The translations under genes and the position numbers were made by a program. The notes beneath the pieces were generated by a model that worked only from the letters and a program-made list of their open reading frames with translations, had not been told where the DNA came from and did no database searches. This document shows positions 34,816 through 47,609 of a stretch of 64,000 nt of DNA, piece after piece. The DNA lies in NCBI GenBank assembly GCA_019022495.1, contig JAFEKR010000002.1:3844001-3908000 (forward strand), read 5' to 3'. Every line of letters starts with the position of its first letter. Position 1 is the first letter of the stretch. This stretch comes from Epichloe hybrida. Its lineage: Eukaryota > Ascomycota > Sordariomycetes > Hypocreales > Clavicipitaceae.

Positions 34816-36140
34816 GCTTCGATTTCGCATTCGAGGCTGCCCGCCCATTGATTTCTGATACTTCCATCATTCTTTTCCCCTGTCAACCGACCCACCACTC
34901 TCGGAAACCGGACTGTCAAACGCGTGGGCGCGCACAAAAGGAGAAGGGGCGAGGTCTTTCCGCGTCCAGCGGGGCGAGCATCTACAGTATATATGGGCGG
35001 TTCCTGCCTTCGTGAATCCGTAATCCGTAGAGTTTCTGTTCCTTCTCCCATGCGTTGCATTTTTCAACGCAGGGGGGGGGCGGGGACAGCGACAAGGGAA
35101 CGATAGGTATTATTAGAGCCGCCATCGATATTGGTACCGTGTTGGCCCATTCCATTACAGCACAGCACTCGCCAAGTGGCTTCGATGCTCTGACACAGCA
35201 CCAGATGGCCTCCATCAAGATGCTCATTCCGGACGTACAGAGTCGAGGCTATCTCAATGAAGCATCGTGTACTCCGTAGCAGCAGCAGTTGGCAAGCCTC
35301 GGAAAATCAACCCAAGCCTTGTTCGGACAAAAGGAGATGCGCCAGTCATTGGTCGGCTCGCAGGCTGCGCCCACAATTTCCCTTTCACGGCGGCGATGGA
35401 ATGCGGGGCGCCAGGAACTTCTTTCCTCCACGCTTGATTGGATATACAATCTAACCCCTGAATGATTTCACAGCGACTTCACGCCCCACGTGGGGACCCT
35501 TAGTGCCATGGAAAAATCTGTCATTGGCCTGCTGCCCCTAGTCATGTACCTCCTCTAAAAACGAACAGGCACACAGTTTTGACTGTGCTCTTTACATGAT
35601 GAAACGACGACTGACGATCTTGGTACACGCGGGCTTGGCCATGTCTGGTACATTACGGGGCTCGTGATAAATAGATAGAGAGACATGAACAGCTTTCAAC
35701 TAGGCCTTTGGTTATCTAGGAGACACGTCCTTTAAATTGAGGGCATGGCTAGACACTCAACGTTCACGATCACGTAGATGAAGTCCTAGGAATGCGTACG
35801 AATGGACTTTTTTGGTCGTGCTGTGTGCTTCATATGCAAAACGTTGAAGCTAATCCCAGAACATAAACAAATGAAAAAAAATTGTGCCAAGTCTATCCCG
35901 CCGTAAATAGCGTTTTGTCATGGATGCGTGCGACTCACATGAGGGTATCACGGTCATACCTCAGCGTCGGTGTAGCTTTCTTCTTCCTCGGTCTTTTCAT
36001 TCCCGGTGACTCGACAATGCCGTTCGTCACTGTATCCCGTGCCGTTAACCCCTCCTTCACGTCGCTTTCTACCATAACATCCTGTCTATACCCGAGTTTC
36101 CTACTTTCTTCTTTGCTTTCTTTACACATCGTTCAGCCGT

Positions 36141-38120
36141 TTACACGGCACCAGCGTTGATCATCTTCTTACGCAGGTAGTTCTTGTATTCACCGATAGT
36201 GCCATCCCAAGGACGGATGCTTTGGTTTTCGCATACCAGAATCTGCTTGGCGATCTTGTCCAGAAGTCTACATGATGTCAATAATTGAATTTATCTCTGT
36301 CGTGACAGTCTGGCAATGCTTGCAATGATTGTACATACCTGAAATCGTGGGAAACAGCGACAACACCGCCACTAAAGGCGTTGATGGCATCTGCCAAACT
36401 GTCAATAGTGGGAATGTCGAGACCGTTGGTAGGCTCGTCAAGCAGAAGCATGTTGGGGCCGTCGATGGCGAGCAAGGCGAAGACGATTCTGCTCTTTTGA
36501 CCCTCAGACAAAGTGCCCATCAAGGCAGTCTGAGACTCGCCGCTCAAGCCATACCGCCCAAGCTGTTGACGCCAGTACTGGTAGTCTTGAGACTTGTCCT
36601 TGTACTTGTCACGCACGAAATCAAGGGCTGACTTGGTCAGATCCAGCTGCTCAGCACTGTGCTGAGAGTAGATGCCAAGCTTCAAGTGAGTGTGACGAGT
36701 GACAGATCCGCCAGTGGGCGACAGCTTGCCAGTCATGAGGCGGAGGAGGGTGGACTTGCCAACACCGTTGGGGCCGACCAGGGCAGTACGGGAGTCCATG
36801 TCGAAGCCGAGCTCAAGGTTTCGGTACAAGTCATCAGCTGGGTTACCGGAATAAGAGAAAGTGACATTGTCAAAAGACAAGACAGGTGGAGGCAGCTTGT
36901 CGACTTCGGCGAATCTGAACGTGAAGACCTTGTCGGGAGAGACGGGCTGGATGAATCCATCGGCCTCCATCTTGTCCAAAATCTTTTGTCGAGACTTGGC
37001 CTGTCTGACCAAGTTGGCGTAGGTACCAGCGCTGGCGATGAACTTTTTAATGTGGGCAATTTCTTCCTGCTGCTTGGTGTATGCTTTCATCTGATTCGTC
37101 TCGTTCTCGGCACGCGTCTTGTGGTAAGAGTCGTAGTTACCTCCATAGTACAGGAGCTTGGTGTCACGCATATCAATCATGTTGGTACAAACACCGTTGA
37201 GGAAGTCCATGGAGTGGGAGACGAGGACAAGGGTACGGTCCCACTTCTTCATATATTCCTCGAGCCATACGCAGGCTTCGAGATCCAAATGGGCAGTAGG
37301 ATCGTCAAGCAACAGAAGAGACGGCTTGACAAACAGGGCCTTGGCGAGAGCAACTCTCATTCTCCAACCACCAGACATGTCCTTGGTCTTCTTGTGGATC
37401 GTCTTCTTGTTGAAACCCAGACCGGTCAAGATAAGGGAAGCGCGGGTAGCAAAGGTGGAGGGGTCCATCTTATCCATGTGCTGTAGGATCAAGGCGTCAG
37501 CAAAAATATGCAACATGTCACCAGCGATTGCATCAACTTACGTCGTAAAGGTCAACCAAGACAGGGCTCTCAGGGCCTTCGTCTTCCAGGAGCTTTTCGG
37601 CAAGCTTATCGAGGCGTTCCATTTCATTCTCGGCCTCGGTCACAACCCATTCCAGGGCGCCGAGCTCACTTGGGGGAGCACCCTCGTTCAGGAGGTAGAT
37701 GTCGATATGCTCCGGGATGGGAAATTCACGGGCGGCGATAGCCTTGAGAAGGGTAGACTTGCCACAACCGTTCTCACCAAGGAGACCGTAACGACGGCCG
37801 AACGATAACTCCATGGTTGAATCAGTGATAAGAACGCGGCCGTGGAAGACCAAGCTGGTGCTGGTAATCTTGACGTCCTTGCTTGCTTGTGTTGAGGCCA
37901 GGACACCGGTTGTGACACGGTCAGAAATACCGTGCTTGTCCATCTGCTCAGCAAGACGCTTCACCTCGTCCAGCTTCTTACCAGAGGTAGCGGGGGTGTC
38001 ATCCTGGATAGGATTGCCATGAGCGTCAAGCTCAGGCTCCTTGTTCTTGTCCTTTCCACCCTTTAGCTTGCCTTCGGCAGCCTTCTTGGCGAGTCTCTTC
38101 TCCTTGGAAGCAGAGGGCAT
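36141..38120 (-). CDS. ARB1: ABC-F ATPase Arb1, ribosome biogenesis
   Basis: Soluble twin-ATPase of the ABC-F class that promotes 40S and 60S biogenesis, shuttling between nucleus and cytoplasm. Exons: 38120-37542, 37480-36339 and 36267-36141; 615 aa, the same size as yeast Arb1. The N-terminus is basic ([18 protein letters not shown]). ABC1 has [22 protein letters not shown] and [14 protein letters not shown]. The linker is helical and Lys/Glu-rich. ABC2 has [22 protein letters not shown] and [14 protein letters not shown]. There are no membrane segments. The small last exon ends in a basic tail ([13 protein letters not shown]). The start is the first ATG of the conserved frame. Confidence 0.95.
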
Positions 38121-39513
38121 ATTGGTTGTCTAGGATCTCGAAAACAACGAACGAGGAAAGGGAAAGCAGAAGATATATCAGGGTACGAAGATACGAAGAT
38201 GATTGTTGTATCTGTGACGGTAAAAGACCGAAACCAGACCCGTAATTCGTCAAAGCGTAGTGGTGTTCGATGATGTGCACACACAGCAGACCAGAAGAAA
38301 TCAAACAGATCCTGAGCCGAAGGTGCAATGATGAATCAGGCGGCAACTCAGAAAACGGCACACCTACATGTAGATGTAAATTTGGCTGGCAGAAAAGATG
38401 ATGGAGGCGGGGTGATATTTTGCATGGTGGGGCGCAGCTAGAAATTTTGGTTCGATAAGACTCATCGGCCTAGGCGTGTCAGGCATCAAACTAAGGCATT
38501 AACTGCTCAGGACACCAACCACAAAAAAAAAACTTTCGATATCGCCACTCAGTCAAGCGAAATGTTTGTTGGGGACTCCAGGTTCTGCATATTCTATGAA
38601 TTAAAGACGAATCCACTCAGCCATCGCTTTTTAGCACACGGTTTCAAGTCTGAATCGTCGGTCCTGCCGCAAAATGTTCAAATATTGTGGACAAGCAATC
38701 AAAGTACTCACCTTTTTCTGTGCGCACATTAGTCTCGCAGGGGCTGGGCGGTCAGACTGACTTGACGTCATTTGATGATCTCCGTACTTGCTGACTTACT
38801 AATGTTTGCCCGCATGGAGGTACCCTGGAATGAAATCCCTAACCATTCCTGAACAACATATTTCCAATGCTAATACGATGGAAAGGGCTTCTTCGGATTT
38901 AATGCGACCAGGCTCAAAAGTAATTTAATTAATCACTAAAAAATAAAGGAATGCAGGGTCGTAAATCGCAATTAGCCGAACCTAACACCTGTAACTGCTA
39001 AATCATCCTATATGATTTATCTGAACGCCATCGAGGTTAAGTGTAAGGCGCGCGCGGCCATGGGTTCGTTTGCCCGGCGCGGCCTCTTAAGCAATTGTTA
39101 GGTGCAATGCTAGCCGCTACTAACATTAACGGATCTTTTGGTCTTTATAGCACATCCTTTAGGGTATTACAACACACCCCTCTCCAAAAAAAAATCGAAA
39201 AAATGAGTAAAAAAAGGGCAAAGGCACCTCCTCTGTTCGAGGCTTAGTTGCTGGCTGCTGCATGATATTAAAAAAAAAACAGTGCTCTCTGTGTTTACGT
39301 ACTTAGCGATTTCTATGCCTCTATTAGACCGTACACCCTCGCAAAAGACAGACCAAAGAAAAGTCAATGTGAACCATGATTCAAAAGACATGAGAACTCG
39401 CTTTCCAATGCAATAATGTGTTACCAGTTGTCGTGAGTGCTGTAAGGCTGTAACCCAAATCCTGATTTTTCATACCTAAAGCAATAATCCGGTTCTCTCA
39501 TTCATGACCAAAT
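38121..39513. other. Intergenic region between ARB1 and UBC1
   Basis: ARB1 upstream region and UBC1 3' flank, 1.4 kb. The part 38880-39180 is A/T-rich with TTAATTAA and scattered G/C islands, as in decayed repeats, but no terminal repeats could be defined. No coding region is supported. Confidence 0.5.
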
Positions 39514-40079
39514 CTAATCCTCGCCAAGCAATCGCGCAGTAACGTCGCTGATGTACGCTTCCTCAAGTTGATAGTCTTGGCTATTATTGGGATCGATGCC
39601 TATGGCTTCAAATGCCTGTACGACGGCCTCTACGTCGAAGCCCATGTTTACGAAACGTTCAACTAAATTACGATGGTAGCCCTTGTATCTATAGTGGCAT
39701 CGTTAGTGGCTGGTAGGGACGATTTGTGCAGTGGCCATCTACACAATAAAATCGTTGACTTTCTCTTTCTTACCGGTTTACGCCATTCTCCGCTGGTGCA
39801 TCGTTTTTCTTGTACTTGCTCAAGTCGAGCTCTCGTTTCTTTGCGCCAGCGTGCTTGATGGCCCACTCCTGGGCAACTCGAGCGAATTTCTCAGGATCAC
39901 ACAGAAGCATCATGGCAACTTCGGCGTCTTGCGGGTCTTTGGGGTTCGGAACTTCGAGTAGCATGCGGATAGATAAAAGGGCTGTCTTGATAGTCTGCAC
40001 CGGCGACCAGGCAGAGCCGAGGGTGTCGAGGCAGATGGCGCCCTACATCCATGTCGTTAGTCACGCAAAGCCCAGGCAG

Positions 40080-40124
<45 letters not shown>

Positions 40125-40393
40125 GGACTTGCAGTTTTGCTGCTGACATTGGGATGCCAGATCTTGGTCTCAAACTTCATGGTCGGCGATTTAAACGGGT
40201 AGTTATCGGGAATTTCAATGTCGACCATGAAAGTGCCACCGGCATACGGAGTGTCTGGAGGACCGGGAATCGTGCCCTGGAGGTGCTTCAGGCTGACGCC
40301 GTCAACGGGCGCAGCATAAACGCCCGAGTTGTCCCTGTCTGACTGAATATCTTGCAGCTCTTTGGCGATGCGCCGATCTCGGCTGCTGGCCAT
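39514..40393 (-). CDS. UBC1: Ubiquitin-conjugating enzyme E2 with C-terminal UBA (Ubc1 type)
   Basis: Class-II E2 that builds Lys48 chains for proteasomal degradation. Exons: 40393-40133, 40042-39774 and 39688-39514; 234 aa. The E2 fold contains HPNVSS and the active-site Cys in GAICLDTLGSAWSP (Cys91). A linker and a UBA domain follow, with RFVNMGFDVEAVVQAFEAIG in the last exon; E2 plus UBA defines the yeast Ubc1 / mammalian UBE2K family. Intron 1 uses a GC donor (ACT/GCAAGT), and its sense strand carries an A36 tract. Acceptor TATAG was chosen for exon 3 because the nearer AAG acceptor gives an early stop. Confidence 0.93.
40082..40117. repeat. T36 homopolymer inside UBC1 intron 1
   Basis: Thirty-six consecutive T on the plus strand, A36 in the UBC1 transcript, within a 90-nt GC-AG intron. 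It is the longest homopolymer in the window; the exact length could be a sequencing artefact. Confidence 0.9.
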
Positions 40394-41229
40394 GATGACG
40401 ATGGGTCTGGAAGCTGGTATGATGGTCGCCAAGAAGATTATCGATGTAGAACGAACGGAGCAGGGCAGGGTGACACCCTCGATAAACAAATCAATTGATT
40501 CCCCTCCACTGTGATAATCTGTAAGAAGACAGAACCCTCAACTAGCCTGCGAAGCGTAAAAACTCTTTCCATGAGTGTGGTGGGGTCGGACTTTCTTCCT
40601 TGACAAGTGAGTGAGTGACAACGTAAAGCGGGCTCATGGTCAGGTGGGAGACGGAAACACGTGTACAAACCAAGTCCGCGACAACGTTGGGTACGAGGAA
40701 GTAAACGCGCAGTACCAAGAAGATAAAATGCGCAGTAGAGGCTGAGCCTAAAACAGGACATGTTCATCTATATATCTATTTAACAAGAAAAGATACACGT
40801 TGGAATTCATGCCTACTTACCAAGGTACCAGAAGCTAGGTAATCACAACACAAGCTTGCTTCACCTTGCAAGACCTTCGTCAAGATCCTCCTCGTCCTCG
40901 AAACATCCAACGCGTGGCAAAGATATTGAGATACTTGTCTGCGGATTGTGTTGAGCATCATTTGTTTGCAAAGCTGTCGAGTTTTGTGCCGTTTGCATGT
41001 GCAACGGGCTCACTGTCGATTGCTTCGAAACCTTCTCCGATCATTTTGCCGAGCGTTTGGTTATTGGAGTGAGTCTCGAGCAACTTTGGGCACAGGCTGT
41101 ACTACCACACCACATCACATCACTTTTTGGCATGTGTTCAGTTGACGCAGCCCGACAAATTTAATTAAATCAGACTATGCTCATGGTAAAGGATCATGAA
41201 AATTCTTCCTTCTTTCCTAAAGATATGAT
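40394..41229. other. UBC1 upstream region
   Basis: About 840 bp: the UBC1 promoter and the 3' flank of the disordered-protein gene. No coding region is supported. Confidence 0.5.
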
Positions 41230-41816
41230 TTAGGCACTCGCGTTGCGCTCAAGACCGTCGTAAGCAGTGTTTGTCGACAACTGGCCATTATTAGAATCCT
41301 TGTTGAAGGCAACTCGCGGCGTGGCCGCCTCCTTCCGTTCGAACTTGGCTTCCGCCAATCTGCTAGGATCGTTGATCGAGCCAACCTCCGCTTCGAAAGC
41401 CCTTCGCTGCCCGTCCAGTACATGTTGATGATCAAATCCACCCTCCTTGAGGTTCTTGCCATGGGGACCACGAGTGTCCGAGGTATATTGACTGTTGATA
41501 TATGTAGGAGCCGCGTCACCTTGCGTGCCTTGGACATTTTCGCCCGCGCCACGCGAAGACACATCGCCTAGCAAAGAATATGAAGAATTTTCGGGCTCCG
41601 CATCACGATTTTCAGCAAATTTACCATCGGCCCTGTATGATTCAGCGGCGAGGGAGTCGTTCACAACTGGACCAGCCCCCTCCTGTATGACGGGCGCATT
41701 TTTTCCGGCATCGACCTAAACCGATCATTTAATTCGACGTGCGTATCAACATATCTATCAGTAGAACATACCTTGGTGCCAGCACTAGTCGCACTTCGAG
41801 TTTGAATAGACGCCAT
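41230..41816 (-). CDS. Hydrophilic, probably disordered protein of 176 aa
   Basis: Two exons, 41816-41772 and 41715-41230, with a 56-nt intron (GTATGT...TTTAG). I do not recognise the family. The protein has no hydrophobic segment, no Cys and no signal. It is rich in Gly, Asn, Glu, Asp and Ala (GDVSSRGAGENVQGTQGDAA, NLKEGGFDHQHVLDGQ). This resembles small stress- or conidiation-associated hydrophilic proteins, but that is only composition. The ATG follows a purine-poor leader (CAACATGGCG). The intron joins in phase 0 and the frame is coherent on both sides. Confidence 0.7.
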
Positions 41817-44800
41817 GTTGTAGGTATTGGAGTAATGCTATGATATTTGGAAAGAGAAGAGTCAGGGTTGTTTGTTTATTTGCACGATATGGGGTTTGGA
41901 TTGTGTATGATGTTCACTAGAAATTTACTAGAAGAACCTTTATATCTATTCTATCCGATCTCATCGCAAACCATGACATCATGACCGATGACATGCCGTC
42001 AACGGGTGGACATCATCGTCTTTCTGCGGTAGCAACGCCGGCCCGCTGTTTGACCGAATAGCTCGAAGCCAGACATTGCGTCATTCTCAAAGAGGTAAGA
42101 AGGCATGCATCCACATTGCATCGAAACAGGCTGGTGAAGAGTGAACACGGCAAGCTGTCGATCTGTTGATGTAATGCACCGATCGCGATGAGGATCCCAA
42201 AGCGCGAAGGTTGGACGGACAGCCACCAGGTTCCAACACTGATCCTTTTTGTCTTGTTTTTGCCAAGCTGAGTGAGCACCTACTAGGTACCTAGGTAGTT
42301 AGGACTGTGCTCTGCCTGACTCGTACACTGTGCTGTTTGAGCAACTTTGCGATTGCGCTTCTATATTTGATGTTGTTGCTGTTGTAGCTGTAGATACATG
42401 GTCTAGATTTTTAAGATTGCTGATTTCCAGCCCGTGCGTAACTTCGACGCAAGTGGTGATTGGTACACTTATTAGATTCTGAAGCATAATAGTACAAGAT
42501 GCAATGGTCGCGGGGCGAAATGTCCGAAATTGTGGTTCTGACAAACGTCATCCATGGAACCATGAGCTTTGGATCATGATATTCTAGTCGAAGACGAAGG
42601 GAAAAAAAAGCCCACTTTGTGATGACATAAATTTGGTGAACAGCCATGCAAACAATGGGGAAGATATCGCCATTCTCGAGTGGAGGCGAAGTTGAATCCC
42701 TTGATCGCGAGTTGTGCATAACTTGGGGGACCGAAAATTCGGCGGTTAACACGAAAACCCATCAAGATCGCCCGCCAGTAGTGGTGCAAGGCTGTTCAAT
42801 GTTTTGCTTCTCTGGAATCGGGGCCCGGGTCAGATGATTAAACAGCACGGGCGACTCACTCTGCGAGACGGCATCGAGCATCACCAGACCAGATCTGGTG
42901 GCGAGGATGTACAGTGTCAGTGGGTGTACATAGGTCGGTCGGCTGTGTAGTGGCACGCCGCCAATCACTGCGCGTGACGAAGGCGACAGCCTCGCTGGGC
43001 CCGGGCCCGACCCTGACACTGACCAGTGACTTGCCAGGCAGAATCAAGGTCGAGTTGTCGATGATGCAGAATCCACGTATAAAAGCTGATGAAGTATGCT
43101 ACAACACCTTCATTCCTCAAGATTCTCATATATCGGCTTTGGTCAAGCACTCAACGCAGGTTTATTACGAAACTCCATCAGCTACATTTTGCCATAGACC
43201 ATAGACTCGCCAGACAGCCAACATGTGACGCCCGGTATATCGCGACGGGCAATACTGCGAAGCTCCTTATGAGTCGAGACCAAGAGCGCAAAATGTCATC
43301 CTGCGCAAAACGCACGATATGTGGGATCGTGTCTTGTACGGTGTTGGCAGTGTCTACTACAAAGTACGAACGAGGCCGCTAAAACAAGCGTTTGATTGAC
43401 CACGGCATTTCGAACCCTCGACAATCAGCGTCCCGAATCAGCAGCAAATAAGCGATAGACTGACCAAATGCGGCGTGATTGCTCATGTGCAGCTACCAAA
43501 TTGTCGCATGGTGAGATGGCGTCAGGGCATAATACCAGGAAATCACAGTGACAACACCTAATACAGCAGCGCAGCGCTCAAGATGCAGATGCTCGCGGAG
43601 TATGATCACGAAGCAGGGGGGGGATCTTGAGTATTACATACATATTAGCCGAGGACATGGCTCTGGGCGGGTTGAGCTAATAACGCGTATTAATCCGCGC
43701 CGTGGCAAACTTCTGGTGATGGATGGTACACCTGCAACCTGCCCTGGCGCACGTGTGCCATGTCAACATTTGTGGTGTGATGGCAGTTCATTCGACGGCG
43801 GGTTCCAGTTCCAGGGATGCTTTCAGCAGATTTGAGAAGAATGCGATTTTGCTTGCTCTGATATATCATCGCCTTTCGTGTTACATGTTTGAAAGAACGT
43901 TTCCACGACAGTTTGTGTGCATCGCCGTCATCTGTGTACATATCGGGCTGTACATATAATTAAGACGTGCAAATCTGTGACAACTGCGGAGTACCAGACA
44001 TCATAACAAAATTAAAGGGAAGGAACGGTGGGCTCGTCCATTGCTGCTGCCCTACTGCAGCCCTAGGAATAACACCGAGTTTACATAGCTTCCTTGTTGT
44101 ATGTACTCCGACGGAGTAATTACCACAACGGGGCACGTGGTCGGGCCAAGAAACAACCAGACATCAGACTATTACATAGAGAGTGCTGCCTGCCCCTTTT
44201 TGCTTTTTCAAATCGAGTGCTATCGTGTGAGCGAGGGTTGAAGGGATACGCACGCGCAAGCCACATGTAACTTTGACAATGACCGGCATGGAAACACGCC
44301 TCCAAGAATGACAATGCGAGGGAGCGCCCCACTTTGGTTCGATTTGTTTTTGATGGCACGCCAAACATCCCGAGGGAGGGCAGAGAGCGGCTGCATCGAT
44401 GAGACGGTCAAAAACTCAACAGATTGTTTCAGGGTGCACGACGAGTCGCTCCATGGGTTCCTGAAGCTGCGAGTTGCGGCGCAGTATACTCCGTAATCGA
44501 AGGCCGTCTTTCTGTGAGCTTGCAAAGTGATCCTCTGTGCTCCGTAGAGCGTGTGCTGGGGTACGGAGGACCTGCTTTCAATCCAAATGAAGCGAATATT
44601 GGCCAGTGTGCCAGTGCCAGTGCCCGGGGGCCCCCCTTGAATCGGTCCCAAACCTCTACTCCATAGTCCATAATAATCCGTAGTCCGAATTACGGACGTA
44701 CATACACATCAGTTCCTCCTAATGCTGCGCCTCAGGAGAAGTGGGTCCCGCGAGTTAACGGCACGCGACAAGGGGGACGGGAAGGTGCTTTTCCTGGTAC

Positions 44801-45383
44801 GTGGCCAGCCATCTACGGACGTACAACTGGAGACAGGATGGCTCTTTGGAGAATGCCCCAGGTAATAAGGGATTTGGATTGGCAACAACCGCCGTCCGCA
44901 TGAACCCCTGGAGCCAATTGCCTGTCTGCCACAACCTAGCTAACCCGGATCGGCGCCTGCCAATTTCGCTGCTCGACAAATGGCCACACCCCCTGGGCCG
45001 CCGCCCCTGTGTCACAGACTCACAGCGGACCCTGCTTGCCCACGCTCCCCGTACTTCCTTCTCGAACCTGCCTACAGACAAAACCACACTCATTCCCTGA
45101 ACTCAGACCCGTGCTTGGAATCCTAATCTCTCTCTTGTCATCTTCTTTATTTCTTTTTCATACCCGTCGTACCACCAGAGGTTGGCTGCCTCGTTTGTCA
45201 AGCCTTTCCTGACACTCCTTTAGTCTACAACGATCCAAATCGACTTTCTACCGAATTTCCCGACACTCTCTTACAAAACCCTTTTTTCCCCTTTCCATAC
45301 AACATTTCCCCTCTCGACAAGATAGAAAGAAGAATCGATACAATCATCTTTGTGTGTGCTAGCTGTATTCGATTCTAGTCACC
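41817..45383. other. 3.6-kb intergenic region upstream of GH72 gene
   Basis: The longest gap in the window. Several short frames occur on both strands but none shows domain, signal or conserved splice structure. It holds the palindrome TACTCCGACGGAGTA at 44104-44118, TACTCCGTA at 44487-44495 and ATCCGTAGTCCG near 44675. A pyrimidine-rich leader (about 45120-45350) precedes the GH72 start, typical for highly expressed fungal wall genes. Confidence 0.55.
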
Positions 45384-47156
45384 ATGGGAATCGCTAAGCT
45401 CTCCATGTCGCTCCTTGCCCTGGCAGGGAGCGTCATTGCCGCCGATCTCCAGCCGATTGAGGCCAAGGTACGCCCGTTGCCAACCCAGAACGATGGTTTC
45501 CTTCTGTGCAAACTTAGCTCTGACAAAACTTGGTTCAATACAGGGATCCAAGTTCTTCTACAAGAACGGAACCCAGTTCTACATGAAGGGTGTTGCTTAC
45601 CAGCAGGAAGTTGGTGCTAGCGGTGGCACTATCGGCCGACGAGCCGACGCCAAGAAGAACTACGTCGACCCTCTCTCAGACGAGAAGATGTGCAAGCGCG
45701 ATGTCCCTTTGCTAAAGGAACTCGGCACAAACGTCATTCGAACTTACGCCATTGACCCTAAAGCCGACCACACTGCTTGCATGAAGCTGCTCCAGGACGC
45801 TGGCATCTACGTTATTTCCGATCTCAGCGAGCCCGACACCTCCATCAACCGTGACAGCCCTCAGTGGAACACGGAGTTGTTTGCCCGTTACACCGCTGTC
45901 GTTGATGAACTCTCCAAGTACTCCAACGTTATCGGCTATTTTGCCGGCAACGAGGTCTCCAACGCCAAGAACAACACCCAAGCATCTGCCTTCGTTAAGG
46001 CTGCCGTCCGTGACACCAAGGCCTATATCAAGGGCAACAAGAAGATAAGCCGCTGGATCGGTGTCGGTTACGCCGCCAACGATGACAAAGATATTCGTGC
46101 CGAGATTGCCGATTATTTCAACTGCAACAACGCTGAGGAGTCTATCGACTTCTGGGGTTACAACATTTACTCGTGGTGCGGACAGAGCAGCATGCAGAAG
46201 TCCGGCTACGATCAACAGGTCAAGTTCTTCGAGAAGTACTCGGTCCCTGTTTTCTTCGCCGAATACGGCTGCAATAACGAGGGTGCCGCCAACCGTGTGT
46301 TCCAGGAGACTGGTGCTCTCTACTCTGATGAAATGACTGGTGTCTTCAGCGGTGGTATTGTTTACATGTACTTTCAGGAGGCCAACGACTATGGTGAGTT
46401 GAATGATGATGTTCAGAAGTCAAAGCGGAAACGTGCAGATTCTAATGCTTTTGTCGGCTAGGTCTCGTGAAAGTTAGCGGCGACAAGGCTACCAAGCTCA
46501 AGGATTTCGATGCCCTGAAGAAGGAAGTCACGAAGGCGGCTCCCAAGGCTGTCAACATGGCTGACTACAAGCCCACTGGCAATATGAATGAATGCCCCAA
46601 GTTGACCGACAACTGGCGAGCCAACAAGGCTCTCCCACCCGCCCCTGACCAGAAGCTCTGCGACTGCATGTCCAAGTCTCGAGCCTGCGTTCCCAAGTCT
46701 GACCTCTCAGCGAAGAAGTTGAGCGAGATTTTCGGTTTCATCTGCACCAAGTCTCCTGAGTCTTGCGTTGGTATCAATGCAAACGCCACCACTGGTGTCT
46801 ATGGTGCTTACAGCATGTGCGACAGCCAGGCCAAGCTCGCCTTCGTCCTTGATGCCTACTACAACAACCAGAAGAAGGCCAGCACTGCTTGTGACTTTGA
46901 TGGCTCTGCCCAGACCGCTCCCGGAAGCTCCGACTCTTCCTGCTCGGCTGCTCTGGCTTCTGCCAGCGATGTCAACAAGAAGGCCGCTACTGCCACTGCC
47001 CCCGTTGGCGGTGGCGCTCCTAAGACTACTAGCACCGGTGACAGTTTTGCTGTCCATGGCGCCCCCGTTACTCGCCTCTTCTCCATTGGCGATTTCGCTG
47101 TCGGTCTGTACATGCTCGTTGCTGTCGGCGTTGGTGCCGGTATGGTGGCTTTGTAA
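45384..47156 (+). CDS. GPI-anchored beta-1,3-glucanosyltransferase (GH72 + CBM43)
   Basis: Gas/Gel-type enzyme that cuts and re-joins beta-1,3-glucan to lengthen chains in the cell wall. Exons: 45384-45467, 45544-46393 and 46462-47156; 542 aa. The signal peptide is MGIAKLSMSLLALAGSVIAA. The GH72 domain has both catalytic glutamates: Glu165 in FAGNEVSNA and Glu268 in FFAEYGCN. The Cys-rich X8/CBM43 module spans about 375-470 (CPKLTDNW, CDCM, CVGINANATTGVYGAYSMC). A Ser/Ala-rich stretch and a C-terminal hydrophobic tail (LYMLVAVGVGAGMVAL) serve for GPI attachment. The CBM43 marks the GAS1/GEL-4-like subgroup. The long pyrimidine-rich leader suggests strong expression. Confidence 0.95.
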
Positions 47157-47430
47157 ATTGGCGTGACGGCGTGAACATGTATCTTGGAGGAGCGTGTAGT
47201 GGTATCGAAGTGTGCGCTGCACGCATGTACACCACGGTGTCGGGTTAGGACTATTTGCTGTCATTAAGACCATTTCTGTATTAAGCATTGTTGGTGTTAT
47301 CCAATTGGCAAAAAAGAAGATGCCAGCGTCCACGTTTTCCATAAGTTATAACAGTACCACCCCCCTTGAGTTCCCACATTCTGCCAATTTAGCTTGCGAA
47401 AATTTAATTCCCAACTTCTCAGTTGCCCCT

Positions 47431-47500
47431 TGTTGAGCATTATACGCTCGTTTAGCACAGCTACTATTAGGGGTGCGCACTCTCTTTTGGCCTAGTTGCC
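47431..47500 (+). repeat. Dispersed 70-bp repeat, copy B
   Basis: Matches the reverse complement of 26316-26385 with two mismatches. It lies 110 bp left of the inverted-repeat element but has different sequence, so it is a separate relic. Confidence 0.85.
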
Positions 47501-47609
47501 CTAGCTATTGTCAGGTTATGAGCCCGGGAGGTTAGATTGCTACTCCGTAAGGAGCTAGACCTGTAATTTCCACTGCCACTGTGTTCAAACACCAGAGGGT
47601 GGGCAACTA

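Larger units (their letters stand above)
33539..36140. other. 2.6-kb intergenic region upstream of INO80
   Basis: INO80 leader and promoter plus the 3' flank of ARB1. It contains three short tandem arrays (34071, 34465, 34786), a G8 run near 35070, a TACTCCGTA copy at 35270-35278 and GAATCCGTAATCCGTAG near 35013. Open frames here are short, overlap on both strands and match nothing I recognise. Confidence 0.55.

Noticed and set aside
38880..39180. Decayed transposon
   Set aside because: A/T-rich with mixed G/C islands, but no terminal repeats or coding remnants could be defined.
42914..43382. Two short plus-strand open frames
   Set aside because: No domains, poor start context and no conserved splice structure; probably chance.
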